32,962 nt of DNA from Oscillospiraceae bacterium (lineage in GTDB: Bacteria > Bacillota > Clostridia > Oscillospirales > Ruminococcaceae): NCBI GenBank assembly GCA_016288755.1, contig JAEELE010000082.1, positions 1 through 32,962 on the forward strand. The letters are read 5' to 3'. Made by a program: the position numbers and the translations under genes. This document shows, piece after piece, positions 23,785 through 31,812 of this stretch. Positions within the stretch are counted from its first letter, which is position 1. Each line of letters opens with the position of its first letter. The notes below the pieces were generated by a model that searched no databases, was not told where the DNA came from, and saw only the letters and a list, made by a program, of their open reading frames with translations.

Positions 23785-25179
23785 ATGGCAAATCAAGCAA
23801 AAACCGAAAGCAAAGCCGGATTCGGCTCGAAGCTCGGATTTATCCTCGCGGCTGCGGGCTCGGCGGTCGGGCTCGGCAATATCTGGCGATTCCCCTATCT
23901 TGCCGCAAAATACGGCGGCGGCGTATTCCTTCTGATGTATATTATTCTGGCGGTGACCTTCGGCTTTTCGCTGCTGCTGACCGAGGTCGCGATCGGCAGG
24001 CGCACCGGCAAAAGCGTCATCGGCGCATATACAGAGATCAACCGAAAATTCTCGCCGCTGGGCTGGCTGGCATCTGCCGTGCCGGTCATCATCACGCCGT
24101 ATTACTGTGTCATCGGCGGCTGGGTGCTGCGCTATCTCTGGGCGTATCTCGGCAATCTCAGGGAGCTCGCTGCGGGCACCGGCGCCGAAAACACCTTCGG
24201 CACAGAATTCTTCTCGGATTTCATCGGACAGGCACAGAGCCCGACGGTCTTCTTTCTGATTTTTCTCGGGCTGACCGTGCTGGTCGTGATTCTCGGCGTG
24301 CAGAAGGGCATCGAGCGGATCAGCAAGGTGCTGATGCCCCTGCTCGTGCTGCTGACCGTCGGCATCAGCATTTACACGCTGACGCTGAAGGGCGCTTCGG
24401 AGGGGCTGAAATACTATCTGCTGCCGAATTTCTCCGGATTCACTCTTTCCAAGTTTCTGAAAACCGCTGCCGCTGCGATGGGTCAGCTTTTTTACTCCAT
24501 GTCGATCGCGATGGGCATTATGGTGACCTACGGCTCCTACATGCGCAGGGAGGACCATCTGGAGCAGTCCGTACGGCATATCGAGCTGTTTGACACCGGC
24601 ATTGCGGTGCTCGCGGGTATGATCATCGTGCCGGCGGTGTTTGTGTTCTCCGGCGGCGACGCCTCCGCGCTGAATGCGGGACCGAGCCTGATGTTCATTA
24701 CGCTGCCGAATGTGTTCCGCTCGATGGCTGGCGGGCAGCTTGTCGGGACGGCGTTCTTCCTGCTCGTCGCGCTCGCCGCGCTGACCTCCGCGATCTCGCT
24801 GGCGGAAACCGTCGTGTCGATCATCATGGAGCGCTTTCACATGAAGCGTCTCGCAGCTTGCTGCATCACCTTCGGAATCTGTCTGGTGCTCGGAATGCTC
24901 TCTGTGCTCGGCTACAGCAGCTGGAGCGAGATCACGGTCTTCGGCATGCAGTTCCTCGATTTCTTCGACTTCATCAGCAACAATCTGATGATGCCGATTG
25001 TTGCACTGCTGACCTGCATTCTGATCGGCTGGGTCGCCAAGACCTCCTATGTCGAGGAGGAGGTGCGCGTCAGTGCGCAGAAATTCCGGGCGGCATTGCT
25101 GCTGCGGATCATGCTAAAATATGTCTGCCCCGTCTGCATGATCATCATTCTGCTGACACCGTTTGTCACGGAAATCTGA
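23785..25179 (+). CDS. Sodium-dependent transporter of the NSS/SNF family
   Basis: A 464-aa polytopic membrane protein. The first helix motif AAAGSAVGLGNIWRFPYLA is the hallmark sodium/substrate site of neurotransmitter:sodium symporters (LeuT, MhsT, TnaT). About 11-12 membrane helices follow, including GIMVTYGSYM and LTSAISLAETVVSIIMERF. It probably imports an amino acid with Na+; the exact substrate cannot be read from the sequence. Bacterial members with 11 helices and a length of about 440-470 aa are common. AAAAGGA precedes ATG 23785. It follows the RHH-like gene but has its own promoter. If the Rnf complex of this organism pumps Na+, it would supply the driving gradient (inference). Confidence 0.93.
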   Translation: MANQAKTESKAGFGSKLGFILAAAGSAVGLGNIWRFPYLAAKYGGGVFLLMYIILAVTFGFSLLLTEVAIGRRTGKSVIGAYTEINRKFSPLGWLASAVPVIITPYYCVIGGWVLRYLWAYLGNLRELAAGTGAENTFGTEFFSDFIGQAQSPTVFFLIFLGLTVLVVILGVQKGIERISKVLMPLLVLLTVGISIYTLTLKGASEGLKYYLLPNFSGFTLSKFLKTAAAAMGQLFYSMSIAMGIMVTYGSYMRREDHLEQSVRHIELFDTGIAVLAGMIIVPAVFVFSGGDASALNAGPSLMFITLPNVFRSMAGGQLVGTAFFLLVALAALTSAISLAETVVSIIMERFHMKRLAACCITFGICLVLGMLSVLGYSSWSEITVFGMQFLDFFDFISNNLMMPIVALLTCILIGWVAKTSYVEEEVRVSAQKFRAALLLRIMLKYVCPVCMIIILLTPFVTEI

Positions 25180-25183
25180 CACA

Positions 25184-25212
25184 AAAACCGCCCCCGTTTC
25201 GGAGGCGGTTTT
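25184..25212. terminator. Bidirectional terminator between NSS transporter and HAD gene
   Basis: AAAACCGCC (25184-25192) pairs with GGCGGTTTT (25204-25212). Convergent genes end on either side (25179 plus, 25214 minus), and both strands have an A/T tail. Confidence 0.88.
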
Positions 25213-25213
25213 G

Positions 25214-25810
25214 TTACAGCATCGCATCGAGTGCGGCACTTGCCTGCGCATAGCTCTCAAAGCGGATTCCCCGCATGCCGAACGCGATCGCGGCGTCAAT
25301 ATTGATCTGCGTGTCATCGATGAACACACACTCCGACGGCTCCAGTCCGTAGCGCTCGCAGAGGACGCGGTAGATCGCGGGGTCGGGCTTGAGCAGCTTC
25401 TCCTGACAGGAGAACACGCCGCCCGCGGTATGCGGGATGAAATCGAGCACCTGCGGCGCCTCCTGCATCAGAAATTCAAAATAATTCGAGAGGTAGTAGA
25501 CGCACAGCCCACGCGCCTTCAGCGATTCGATCCACGGGATCGCATAGGGCTGACGGGTCGGGGCTTCCCCGAGCCGCATCAGCGCTTCCCGGATCGCATC
25601 GGCATATTCGGGCGCATTCTCCGTGAAGAGCCGCAGCACCTCCTCCAATGAGATCGCACCGCGGTCGAGCTCGTGCCAGTCTTCATTGTGCCACATCGCC
25701 GCAGTGACCGCAGCCCGCGTTTCCGCATCGTCAAACAGATGCAGCATGTACGCATCCCAGTCGAAGCCGATCAGCACGGCACCGATATCAAAAATCACAT
25801 TCCGGATCAT
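25214..25810 (-). CDS. HAD-superfamily hydrolase (YihX-like phosphatase)
   Basis: A 198-aa phosphatase with all four HAD motifs: nucleophile Asp8 in VIFDIGAVL, Ser in LSNYFEF, Lys in LLKPDPAIY, and the Asp pair in VFIDDTQINIDAA. The DxG form of motif I, with Gly in place of the second Asp, and the overall length resemble E. coli YihX (alpha-glucose-1-phosphate phosphatase) and related sugar phosphatases. The substrate here is not known. It starts 9 bases after the double methyltransferase and is the last gene of the probable operon that begins with the nucleoside phosphorylase at 30697. Confidence 0.9.
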   Translation of the reverse strand: MIRNVIFDIGAVLIGFDWDAYMLHLFDDAETRAAVTAAMWHNEDWHELDRGAISLEEVLRLFTENAPEYADAIREALMRLGEAPTRQPYAIPWIESLKARGLCVYYLSNYFEFLMQEAPQVLDFIPHTAGGVFSCQEKLLKPDPAIYRVLCERYGLEPSECVFIDDTQINIDAAIAFGMRGIRFESYAQASAALDAML

Positions 25811-25819
25811 GGCTGCCCC

Positions 25820-27244
25820 TTATTTCACGCCGACCAGCAGGCAGGAGCCCCTGAGCATCATGACCGCCGCCTCTTTCCGCGACATGAATTTGCCGGTATC
25901 CGTCGGGATCAGCGTGACGCGCGCATAGCCCATGCCCCGCAGCATCTCCGCAAAGACCTCCATATCGCCGTAGCGGGCGGGCGACATGATATCATGGATC
26001 GCAAAGACGCCGCCCTTTTTCAGCACGCGCAGCGTCTCGAGCAGGAGCTTCTGCTTGTTCACGCCGGCGATATTGTGATAAACATAATTGCTGGTGACCG
26101 CATCGAAGCTCTCATCCGGGAACTGCAGACTGACGGCGTTGTCCTGCATGAAGCTGACATTGCAGACGCCCTCCGCTTCGGCATTCTTCTCGCAGAGCTT
26201 CCGGCTGAATGACGCATACTCCCTGCCCCAGCGGTCCACACCGATCATATGCGCCTGCGGGTTGCGCTTGGCACAGGCGATCGTCAGCGCGCCGCTGCCG
26301 CAGCCGACATCGAGCCCGACGCCGCCCTCCGGCAGACGGATATATGCCGCAGTCCCCTGCACGATCTCCTTTGACAGCTTGCGCGGTCCGTCATAGGAGA
26401 AGCGACGGTGCGCCAGAATGCTCCATGCCGCAGCCGCTCCGCATACGAGCGTCCCCGCGCCGAGCAGACCGGTCAGCGCCTTGCTGCCGCGCTTGTCCCT
26501 GCCGCAGGCAGCGGAGACCGCCGTGCATGCCGCCAGCGCCGCCGTGCCCGCGCTGAGCCCGGCGACCATCCCGTCCGGGACCCAGTTTTTGTAGTCGGGC
26601 TTGTCCGGCGCCTGCGTATAGACGCGCTTTTCGGCTTCCGGCTGATAGACGCATTCGGTGTACATCATCGGGACGGTCGCATCGAGCACGGCGCTGCGCG
26701 TCATCTCCCAGCCGTTTTCCGCGAGAAAATCCGCGTACCCGGCTGCATCCCACTTCGATCTGACCGGGACACCGACCGCCGACAGCAGCCTCGAGACAGC
26801 CCTGACGCCGATGCGGTCGCTCCCGTGAATGAAATTCGGCGCGATCAGCAGACCGCCCGGCTTTAAGACGCGCGCCGCCTCCGCAAGTGCCTTTTCCGGC
26901 TCCGGCAAAAGGTGCAGCACATTCGCGATGATGACCGCGTCAAAGGAATCATCCGCAAAGGAGAGCGCCGATGCGTTTTCCTGCTGAACGGTCACATTGA
27001 TCGGTCGTCCCTCTTTTCGGAGCTGCGTCAGCATCTTCTCCGAGAGGTCGGTCGCGGTCACATGCTTTGCCTCTCTTGCAATATTCCTTGTAATGAGCCC
27101 GGTGCCGCATGCGATCTCCAGCACCTCCATGCCGCGCACAGCCGCACGGATTTTCTCGCACATATTTTCATAAGCAGCGGAACTCCCTCGCATCGAACGG
27201 TCATAGATCGGCGCGCAGAGGTCCCAGATCTTGTTATTCTGCAT
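25820..27244 (-). CDS. Tandem SAM-dependent methyltransferase fusion with central membrane hairpin
   Basis: A 474-aa protein made of two class I methyltransferases. Domain 1 (about 1-215) begins IWDLCAPIYDRSM and has motif I VLEIACGTGLITRN and the later motif VLKPGGLLIAPNF. A linker (KPDYKNWVPDGM) leads to two hydrophobic helices (about 230-250 and 262-285; MVAGLSAGTAALAACTAV and LTGLLGAGTLVCGAAAAWSIL). Domain 2 (about 290-474) has motif I GVGLDVGCGSGALTIAC and VLKKGGVFAIHDIM. Each half resembles stand-alone methyltransferases of Firmicutes; the second, with its N-terminal helix pair after the NWVPDGM motif, is a known membrane-attached type. The single uninterrupted frame makes this a real fusion unless the assembly is wrong. 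GGAGG lies 8 bases before ATG 27244. Substrates are unknown. It is in an operon with its neighbours. Confidence 0.88.
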   Translation of the reverse strand: MQNNKIWDLCAPIYDRSMRGSSAAYENMCEKIRAAVRGMEVLEIACGTGLITRNIAREAKHVTATDLSEKMLTQLRKEGRPINVTVQQENASALSFADDSFDAVIIANVLHLLPEPEKALAEAARVLKPGGLLIAPNFIHGSDRIGVRAVSRLLSAVGVPVRSKWDAAGYADFLAENGWEMTRSAVLDATVPMMYTECVYQPEAEKRVYTQAPDKPDYKNWVPDGMVAGLSAGTAALAACTAVSAACGRDKRGSKALTGLLGAGTLVCGAAAAWSILAHRRFSYDGPRKLSKEIVQGTAAYIRLPEGGVGLDVGCGSGALTIACAKRNPQAHMIGVDRWGREYASFSRKLCEKNAEAEGVCNVSFMQDNAVSLQFPDESFDAVTSNYVYHNIAGVNKQKLLLETLRVLKKGGVFAIHDIMSPARYGDMEVFAEMLRGMGYARVTLIPTDTGKFMSRKEAAVMMLRGSCLLVGVK

Positions 27245-27247
27245 CTG

Positions 27248-27511
27248 TCATCCTCCCTGTTTCAGTTTTTCGGCACGCCGCCTTTCGCGCGACTGAGCCC
27301 GCACACGGCGTTCGATCTCAGCCCAGACCGCCGGGAATGCGTCGGTATCCGCATCCAGATATTCCTCGAGCATGCCCGCCTGAACCGCCAGCGTCTCCAT
27401 TGCCGCGTCGAGATAGAATTCGTCGACCGGTGTTTTGCTGTCGGCATAGCGCAGCACGTCCATCGGGTCCTGCTGCTCCAGAAACGCAGTCACCGGCGAT
27501 TCATACGGCAC
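27248..27511 (-). CDS. Small unknown protein (at least 87 aa), start uncertain
   Basis: I do not recognise the family. The visible sequence is acidic and helical (DPMDVLRYADSKTPVDEFYLDAAMETLAVQAGMLEEYLDADTDAFPAVWAEIERRVRAQ) with a basic C-terminus. The first usable codon is GTG 27511, but it has no ribosome binding site nearby. The same frame continues upstream with plausible protein sequence (IKITDKLIQEACAKAPPPP) to an ATC at 27580, which sits 9 bases after GAGGAG. The true start may therefore be a rare ATC, or an ATG changed by mutation or sequencing error. The TGA of the preceding gene lies in the same frame. It ends 3 bases before the methyltransferase start, consistent with an operon. 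Confidence 0.6.
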   Translation of the reverse strand: MPYESPVTAFLEQQDPMDVLRYADSKTPVDEFYLDAAMETLAVQAGMLEEYLDADTDAFPAVWAEIERRVRAQSRERRRAEKLKQGG

Positions 27512-27586
27512 ACCCGGAAAATTCGGCGGCGGCGGTGCCTTCGCGCAAGCCTCCTGAATCAGCTTGTCTGTGATTTTGATGGAATT

Positions 27587-28507
27587 TCACTCCTCTTCCG
27601 TGTCGTCAGCCGAATCGCTGCTGCCCTTCTTGGACGGCAGCTCGCCCTTCTGAATGGTCTTCCCGTCGCTGACAAAGGTCACCGTGCCGGAATCGCAGGT
27701 GTAATAGGTCTCGACGCCGCGCTTTTGCAGTGTCTCGACCGTCGAGGGGTCCGCATATTCCGCCTTTGAGCAGCACACGACGGCGATCTTCGGGTCGCAG
27801 GCATCGAGAAACGCCTCCGTCGTCGGGAGATAGTTGCCGTGATACGGGTATTTCAGGAATTTCACCTTGCCGAGCTTCAGGTCCATGATCTCTGCCTGAC
27901 GCGCCGCCTCGGCATCACCGGAAAACAGATAGGTGTTTTCACCGTGCACGGCATAGAGGACGATCGAATAATCATTCTCCTCGTTCTTGCCGTAGCTTGT
28001 CTGCTGCGCCGCAAACATCTGATAGGTCACGTCGTCATCGGTCCATGTTTTCTGGGTCTTCGCAGGCAGAACGGTCAGCGTCAGACCCTTCTCCTCCGCC
28101 TTTGCGACAAAGTCCTGATACTCTGCCAGCTCCGATGTATAATCCGGCACATAGACCGTCTTGACATTCAGGCGGTTGATGACCCGCGTCGCCCCGCCGA
28201 CGTGATCCTTGTCAAAATGCGTGATGATCAGCGTGTCGACCGTGTCAATGCCCTGTGCGGCGAGCATTTTGTCGATATACTTGCCGTCGCCCTTGTTGCC
28301 GGCGTCGATGACCGTGACGGTGTTCTCCGTCTGCAGCACGAGCGCATCGGCCTTGCCGACGTTGATCGCGGTGACCGTGAAGCTGCCGGTCGTCGGCTTC
28401 ACCTCGACGGAATTGGTCGGTGCGGTGCTGCTCTGCCCGCATCCGGCAGCAAGCAGCATTGCAGCGGATGCACAGACCGCTGCGAGTTTTTTGCGAAAGT
28501 TGTTCAT
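27587..28507 (-). CDS. Lipoprotein with ComEC-type metallo-beta-lactamase domain
   Basis: A 306-aa secreted hydrolase. The signal peptide ends in the lipobox LAAGC with Cys23 as the lipid-attached residue. A short spacer precedes a metallo-beta-lactamase fold (about 45-285): AINVGKADALVLQ, VIDAGNKGDGKYI, and the metal motif THFDKDHVGG (His97, Asp99, Asp101, His102), a variant of HxHxDH in which the second position of the usual His pair is Asp. FSGDAE and KYPYHGN supply further metal ligands. These features match the extracellular nuclease-like domain of ComEC and its stand-alone relatives. The acidic tail DSADDTEEE ends the protein. GGGGAGGAA precedes ATG 28507; the open frame extends to 28774 but overlaps the methyltransferase gene. 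Its substrate may be DNA or a phosphoester (inference). Confidence 0.9.
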   Translation of the reverse strand: MNNFRKKLAAVCASAAMLLAAGCGQSSTAPTNSVEVKPTTGSFTVTAINVGKADALVLQTENTVTVIDAGNKGDGKYIDKMLAAQGIDTVDTLIITHFDKDHVGGATRVINRLNVKTVYVPDYTSELAEYQDFVAKAEEKGLTLTVLPAKTQKTWTDDDVTYQMFAAQQTSYGKNEENDYSIVLYAVHGENTYLFSGDAEAARQAEIMDLKLGKVKFLKYPYHGNYLPTTEAFLDACDPKIAVVCCSKAEYADPSTVETLQKRGVETYYTCDSGTVTFVSDGKTIQKGELPSKKGSSDSADDTEEE

Positions 28508-28571
28508 TGCGTGTTCCTCCCCGAAAGCCCTCGGACGGGCGTATTTTTTCGAGCACCCATTCCCTTTTTCT

Positions 28572-29363
28572 CTATTTTGGCTGAAGGACCGCCGCTGCCG
28601 CATAGTGCAGAATGTCAAATTCCGGCGGCGCCTTCTGTTCGAGCATCTCTCTGTGTGCGGTTTCCCAAGCGGCAAGCGCCTCCGGCGAAAGCGACGCGCC
28701 GACGCCTCTGCACGCGCGCATTCTGCCGTGCCAGCTCTCCCGCGTGAAATGCACGGGCAGTGCATATTCCTCATGCGCCGTCAGCGCAAAGCCCCTGAGC
28801 ACCGCATCCGGGATCACGACCGGATGCCGCATTTCGCCGCCGCCCGACCATTTCGGGTTGAACTGCAGCACGAGCTGTTCACTTGCCATTGCGAGCGCAT
28901 CCTCGAAGGGCAGCCACATCAGCTGGAGCACCAGCAGATGCCCGTCCGGCTTGAGCAGACGGCGAAGAATCGTTGTCAGCTCGGCATGGTCAAAATACCA
29001 GAAACACTGGCAGGCGGTCACAACGTCAAAGCTGTGCGGAGGGAAATCGAGCTGCTCTGCCGGACACGCCCGGAAGTCGATCTGCATGCCCGCTGCCGCG
29101 GCGAGTGCCCTTGCCTGTGCGATCTGCTCGGGCGAGATGTCCGTGCCGACCCACTCTGCACCGGCGGAATAGAGATTCCGCGGCAGCACGCCGGTCCCGG
29201 TGCCGAGATCGAGCACGCGCTGCCCCCTGACACAGAGCCCCATATCGGTGATATGCCGATAGAATTCCGGCGGGTAGATATCGCGGTATTTTGCGTAATC
29301 GCCGGAGGTCCTGCCCCAGTCAAAGGGGTTGCCGCCGTCGATGCCCGCGCTCCGTATCTCCAT
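28572..29363 (-). CDS. Class I SAM-dependent methyltransferase
   Basis: A 263-aa soluble methyltransferase. Motif I is RVLDLGTGTGVLPRNL near residue 48, motif II WVGTDISPEQIAQAR, motif IV SFDVVTACQCFWYFDH, and post-motif LLKPDGHLLVLQLMW. The N-terminus (NPFDWGRTSGDYAKYRDIYPPEFY) is typical of the group of UbiE-like methyltransferases that act on small molecules. Its ATG overlaps the last base of the phosphorylase stop (TAATG), which indicates translational coupling. The substrate is unknown. Confidence 0.9.
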   Translation of the reverse strand: MEIRSAGIDGGNPFDWGRTSGDYAKYRDIYPPEFYRHITDMGLCVRGQRVLDLGTGTGVLPRNLYSAGAEWVGTDISPEQIAQARALAAAAGMQIDFRACPAEQLDFPPHSFDVVTACQCFWYFDHAELTTILRRLLKPDGHLLVLQLMWLPFEDALAMASEQLVLQFNPKWSGGGEMRHPVVIPDAVLRGFALTAHEEYALPVHFTRESWHGRMRACRGVGASLSPEALAAWETAHREMLEQKAPPEFDILHYAAAAVLQPK

Positions 29364-30697
29364 TACGTCAGCTCCCTTCCGCTGTATTTTGCGCGGATCA
29401 GCGGCTGCGCAGGCGGCGCAGTCTCCGAAACCGTGACAGCCGTCCGCAGACTGTGCTCTGCCGCATCGAGCATCGCCTCCGTGTCTGCATAGAGCGTCAT
29501 CAGCGGGTCGCCCGCCTGCACGGCACTGCCGTATTTTGCGGCAAGCACGATGCCCGCACCCGGGTCGATCGGGTCCTTCTTCTGCATGCGCCCTGCACCG
29601 AGCAGCACCGACGCTCTGCCGATCTGTTCGCTGTCCATCCCGGTGACCCATCCGCTGCGGTCTGCGCAGAACACACGCGAGCAGCGTGCGGACGGCAGCA
29701 GCGAGAGGTCCTCCGTCACGCGCGGATCACCGTGCTGCCCCTCAATCATCATGCGCAGATGCTCCAGCGCCCTGCCGGATGCGACTGCCTCCGCAGCCTG
29801 ACTGCGGCATGCTTCATAAGTACCTTTTCCCGCCATTGCGAGCAGCTCTGCCGCCATGTCGATGCAGAATTCCCGCAGCTCGGGGTCGCCGCCGCTGCGC
29901 AGCACCGCGATCGCCTCCTGCACCTCGAGCGCATTGCCGATATACATGCCGAGCGGGCGGTCCATATCCGTCAGCACTGCGGTACAGTCCCTGCCGTCCG
30001 CTTTCGCAGCGGTCAGCATCAGCCGGGAGAGCTCTGCGGCATCGGCGTCATTCTTCATGAAGGCACCGCTGCCGACCTTGACGTCGAGCAGGATATGGTC
30101 TGCGCCGGTCGCGAGCTTCTTGCTCATGATGCTCGCGCAGATCAGCGGAATGCTGTCGACGGTCTCTGTCACGTCGCGCAGTGCATAGAGCACCTTGTCG
30201 GCGGGGGCAAGATCGCCGGTCTGCATAGCGACGGCAAAGCCCGCACGCTGCACCAGCGATAAAAACGCATCGGGCTCCAGCGCGGTCGTCAGCCCGGGAA
30301 TGCTCTCGAGCTTGTCGATCGTGCCTCCGGTGTGCCCGAGCCCGCGCCCTGACATTTTCGGCATATAAACGCCGCAGGCTGCCGCGATCGGCGCAAGGAT
30401 CAGCGTCGTCTTGTCGCCGACGCCGCCCGTGCTGTGCTTGTCACAAACGGGACCGCCGAGCATCTCCCAGTGCATCGTCTGCCCGGAATCGCGCATGGCG
30501 GCTGTGAGCACTGCGGTTTCGTCATCGGTCAGACCGCGCAGGCAGACCGCCATCAGCCATGCCGAAAGCTGATAGTCCGGGATCGCCTCCGCAGGGTTCT
30601 TTGCCGTCACGCCTCTGACAAGCCCGGTGATCTGCGCCTTTGTCAGGGGCTGACCGTGCTTTGTCCTTCTGATACATTCCTTCATGTCAAAACGCAT
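29363..30697 (-). CDS. Pyrimidine-nucleoside / thymidine phosphorylase
   Basis: A 444-aa enzyme that cleaves thymidine, deoxyuridine or uridine with phosphate to give the base and (deoxy)ribose-1-phosphate for nucleoside salvage. The family signature KHSTGGVGDKT occurs near residues 84-95, preceded by GQTMHWEMLGGPVCD and followed by SGRGLGHTGGTIDKLESIPG. The sequence also shows MSKKLATGADHILLDVKVGSGAFM. The length is right for the DeoA/Pdp family (about 430-445 aa); whether it is Pdp (uridine and thymidine) or DeoA (thymidine only) cannot be settled by eye. ATG 30697 was chosen because GGAGGT lies 8-9 bases upstream; an upstream ATG at 30733 would overlap the -10 box. It is the first gene of a minus-strand operon. 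Confidence 0.93.
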   Translation of the reverse strand: MRFDMKECIRRTKHGQPLTKAQITGLVRGVTAKNPAEAIPDYQLSAWLMAVCLRGLTDDETAVLTAAMRDSGQTMHWEMLGGPVCDKHSTGGVGDKTTLILAPIAAACGVYMPKMSGRGLGHTGGTIDKLESIPGLTTALEPDAFLSLVQRAGFAVAMQTGDLAPADKVLYALRDVTETVDSIPLICASIMSKKLATGADHILLDVKVGSGAFMKNDADAAELSRLMLTAAKADGRDCTAVLTDMDRPLGMYIGNALEVQEAIAVLRSGGDPELREFCIDMAAELLAMAGKGTYEACRSQAAEAVASGRALEHLRMMIEGQHGDPRVTEDLSLLPSARCSRVFCADRSGWVTGMDSEQIGRASVLLGAGRMQKKDPIDPGAGIVLAAKYGSAVQAGDPLMTLYADTEAMLDAAEHSLRTAVTVSETAPPAQPLIRAKYSGRELT

Positions 30698-30723
30698 GGC
30701 TGCGCACCTCCGTTCTTTCCTAC

Positions 30724-30752
30724 AGTATAGCATAAACAGAAGAAAAATGCAA
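30724..30752 (-). promoter_or_regulatory. Sigma-A promoter for the nucleoside phosphorylase operon
   Basis: On the minus strand TTGCAT (30752-30747), a 17-bp spacer and TATACT (30729-30724), 27 bases before ATG 30697. Confidence 0.8.
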
Positions 30753-30813
30753 ACCCTATCGGAAATTTTATTGATCTTTCACCCAATCTTCATATTCCGC
30801 ACCTGTCTCACAC

Positions 30814-30842
30814 TTGCATTCGTGCGGGCATTGTGGTATAAT
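30814..30842 (+). promoter_or_regulatory. Sigma-A promoter for the C39-like lipoprotein
   Basis: TTGCAT (30814-30819), a 17-bp spacer and TATAAT (30837-30842), 34 bases before the TTG start at 30877. Confidence 0.85.
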
Positions 30843-30876
30843 ACTGTTTGGACGAAATCTGAGAGGAGATGAGTAT

Positions 30877-31770
30877 TTGCGTCGATATTTTACGCTTGCT
30901 GCCGCGATGGTCCTGCTCACCGGCTGCGGCATTGAGCCGCTCACATCGGGCGGGACGTCCGGTACAGCCGTACAGACCACAACAGCCGAAAAAGCGCAGA
31001 CAACGACCGAACAGACCAAAGTCACCGCCGGGACGACCGCTTTGACCTCCGTAACGGAGAACAGCAACCGGGGCACTGATGAGCCGGACACCAATTCGCT
31101 GCCCGAAACAACCGATGACAGCAACGGCGTACCGTTTGACCCGGCAGACGGGCATCTGATCTACGGCGTGCCACATCTGGATCAGTCCTCCGGCTACGCG
31201 ACTGCGTGCGAGAGCCTTGCCGCTGTATCGCTGATGCAGTATTACGGGGCTGAGATCGACCCGGGCACTTTTATCAGGGAGTATCTGCCGGTCGCCGATT
31301 ACCCGTATTCGGACAGCAACAACGAGCTGCACGCGGAGAGCCCGTGGGATTATTTCATCGGTGACCCGCTCAAATCCAACGGCTACGGCTGCTACAGCCC
31401 CGTCATCGTCAAGGCGATTGAGCAAAGCCCCTTTGACGGCAGCGCGGAGCTTCTGCGGGAAATCCCTTTGTCAGCGCTCTGCAGCGACTATGTCGATCAG
31501 GACATTCCCGTCATGATCTGGGCGACGATCGAAATGCAGCCGGTGCGGGCGGGACACACATGGTATCTGCCGACGGGCGAAAAGTTTACGTTTATCCGCC
31601 CCGAGCATGCGCTGCTCCTGATCGGGTACGATTCGGATTCGTACTATTTCAGCGATTCGCTCGCGGAAAACGACATCACCCCCTACCCGAAAGCCGCCGT
31701 CGAAACGGCGTATAAGCGCCTGTTCCAGCAGGCGATCGTGCTTCACCCCAATACCGTCAATGCGGAATAA
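30877..31770 (+). CDS. Lipoprotein with C39-like cysteine peptidase domain
   Basis: A 297-aa protein. It starts at a TTG (30877) 7-10 bases after GAGAGGAG; upstream TTG codons in frame lie in the promoter. A signal peptide ends in LLTGC with Cys17 lipid-attached. A Thr/Ser-rich linker of about 70 residues (about 25-95) keeps the domain away from the membrane. The C-terminal domain (about 98-297) has the C39-like pattern: Cys111 in ATACESLAAVSLMQYYG, His244 in PEHALLLIGYD, and a following FSDSLAEND that may hold the Asp. It resembles Peptidase_C39_2 lipoproteins of Firmicutes, probably acting on peptides or cell-wall-linked substrates; the substrate is unknown. It is monocistronic with its own terminator. 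Confidence 0.87.
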   Translation: MRRYFTLAAAMVLLTGCGIEPLTSGGTSGTAVQTTTAEKAQTTTEQTKVTAGTTALTSVTENSNRGTDEPDTNSLPETTDDSNGVPFDPADGHLIYGVPHLDQSSGYATACESLAAVSLMQYYGAEIDPGTFIREYLPVADYPYSDSNNELHAESPWDYFIGDPLKSNGYGCYSPVIVKAIEQSPFDGSAELLREIPLSALCSDYVDQDIPVMIWATIEMQPVRAGHTWYLPTGEKFTFIRPEHALLLIGYDSDSYYFSDSLAENDITPYPKAAVETAYKRLFQQAIVLHPNTVNAE

Positions 31771-31774
31771 CAAG

Positions 31775-31811
31775 CGGGCATCCCGGTCAAAAGCCGGAAT
31801 GCCCGATTTTC
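31775..31811 (+). terminator. Terminator of the C39-like lipoprotein gene
   Basis: CGGGCATCCCGG (31775-31786) pairs with CCGGAATGCCCG (31794-31805, one mismatch), followed by ATTTTCG. It separates the gene from the convergent GH5 gene. Confidence 0.85.
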
Positions 31812-31812
31812 G

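Noticed and set aside
23692..24840. Minus-strand open frame opposite the NSS transporter
   Set aside because: It is antisense to a clear NSS symporter, and its translation is a charged, repetitive shadow sequence.
30814..30876. Longer N-terminus for the C39-like lipoprotein from an upstream TTG
   Set aside because: That codon is part of the -35 box. The lipoprotein signal begins directly at TTG 30877, which has a well placed ribosome binding site.
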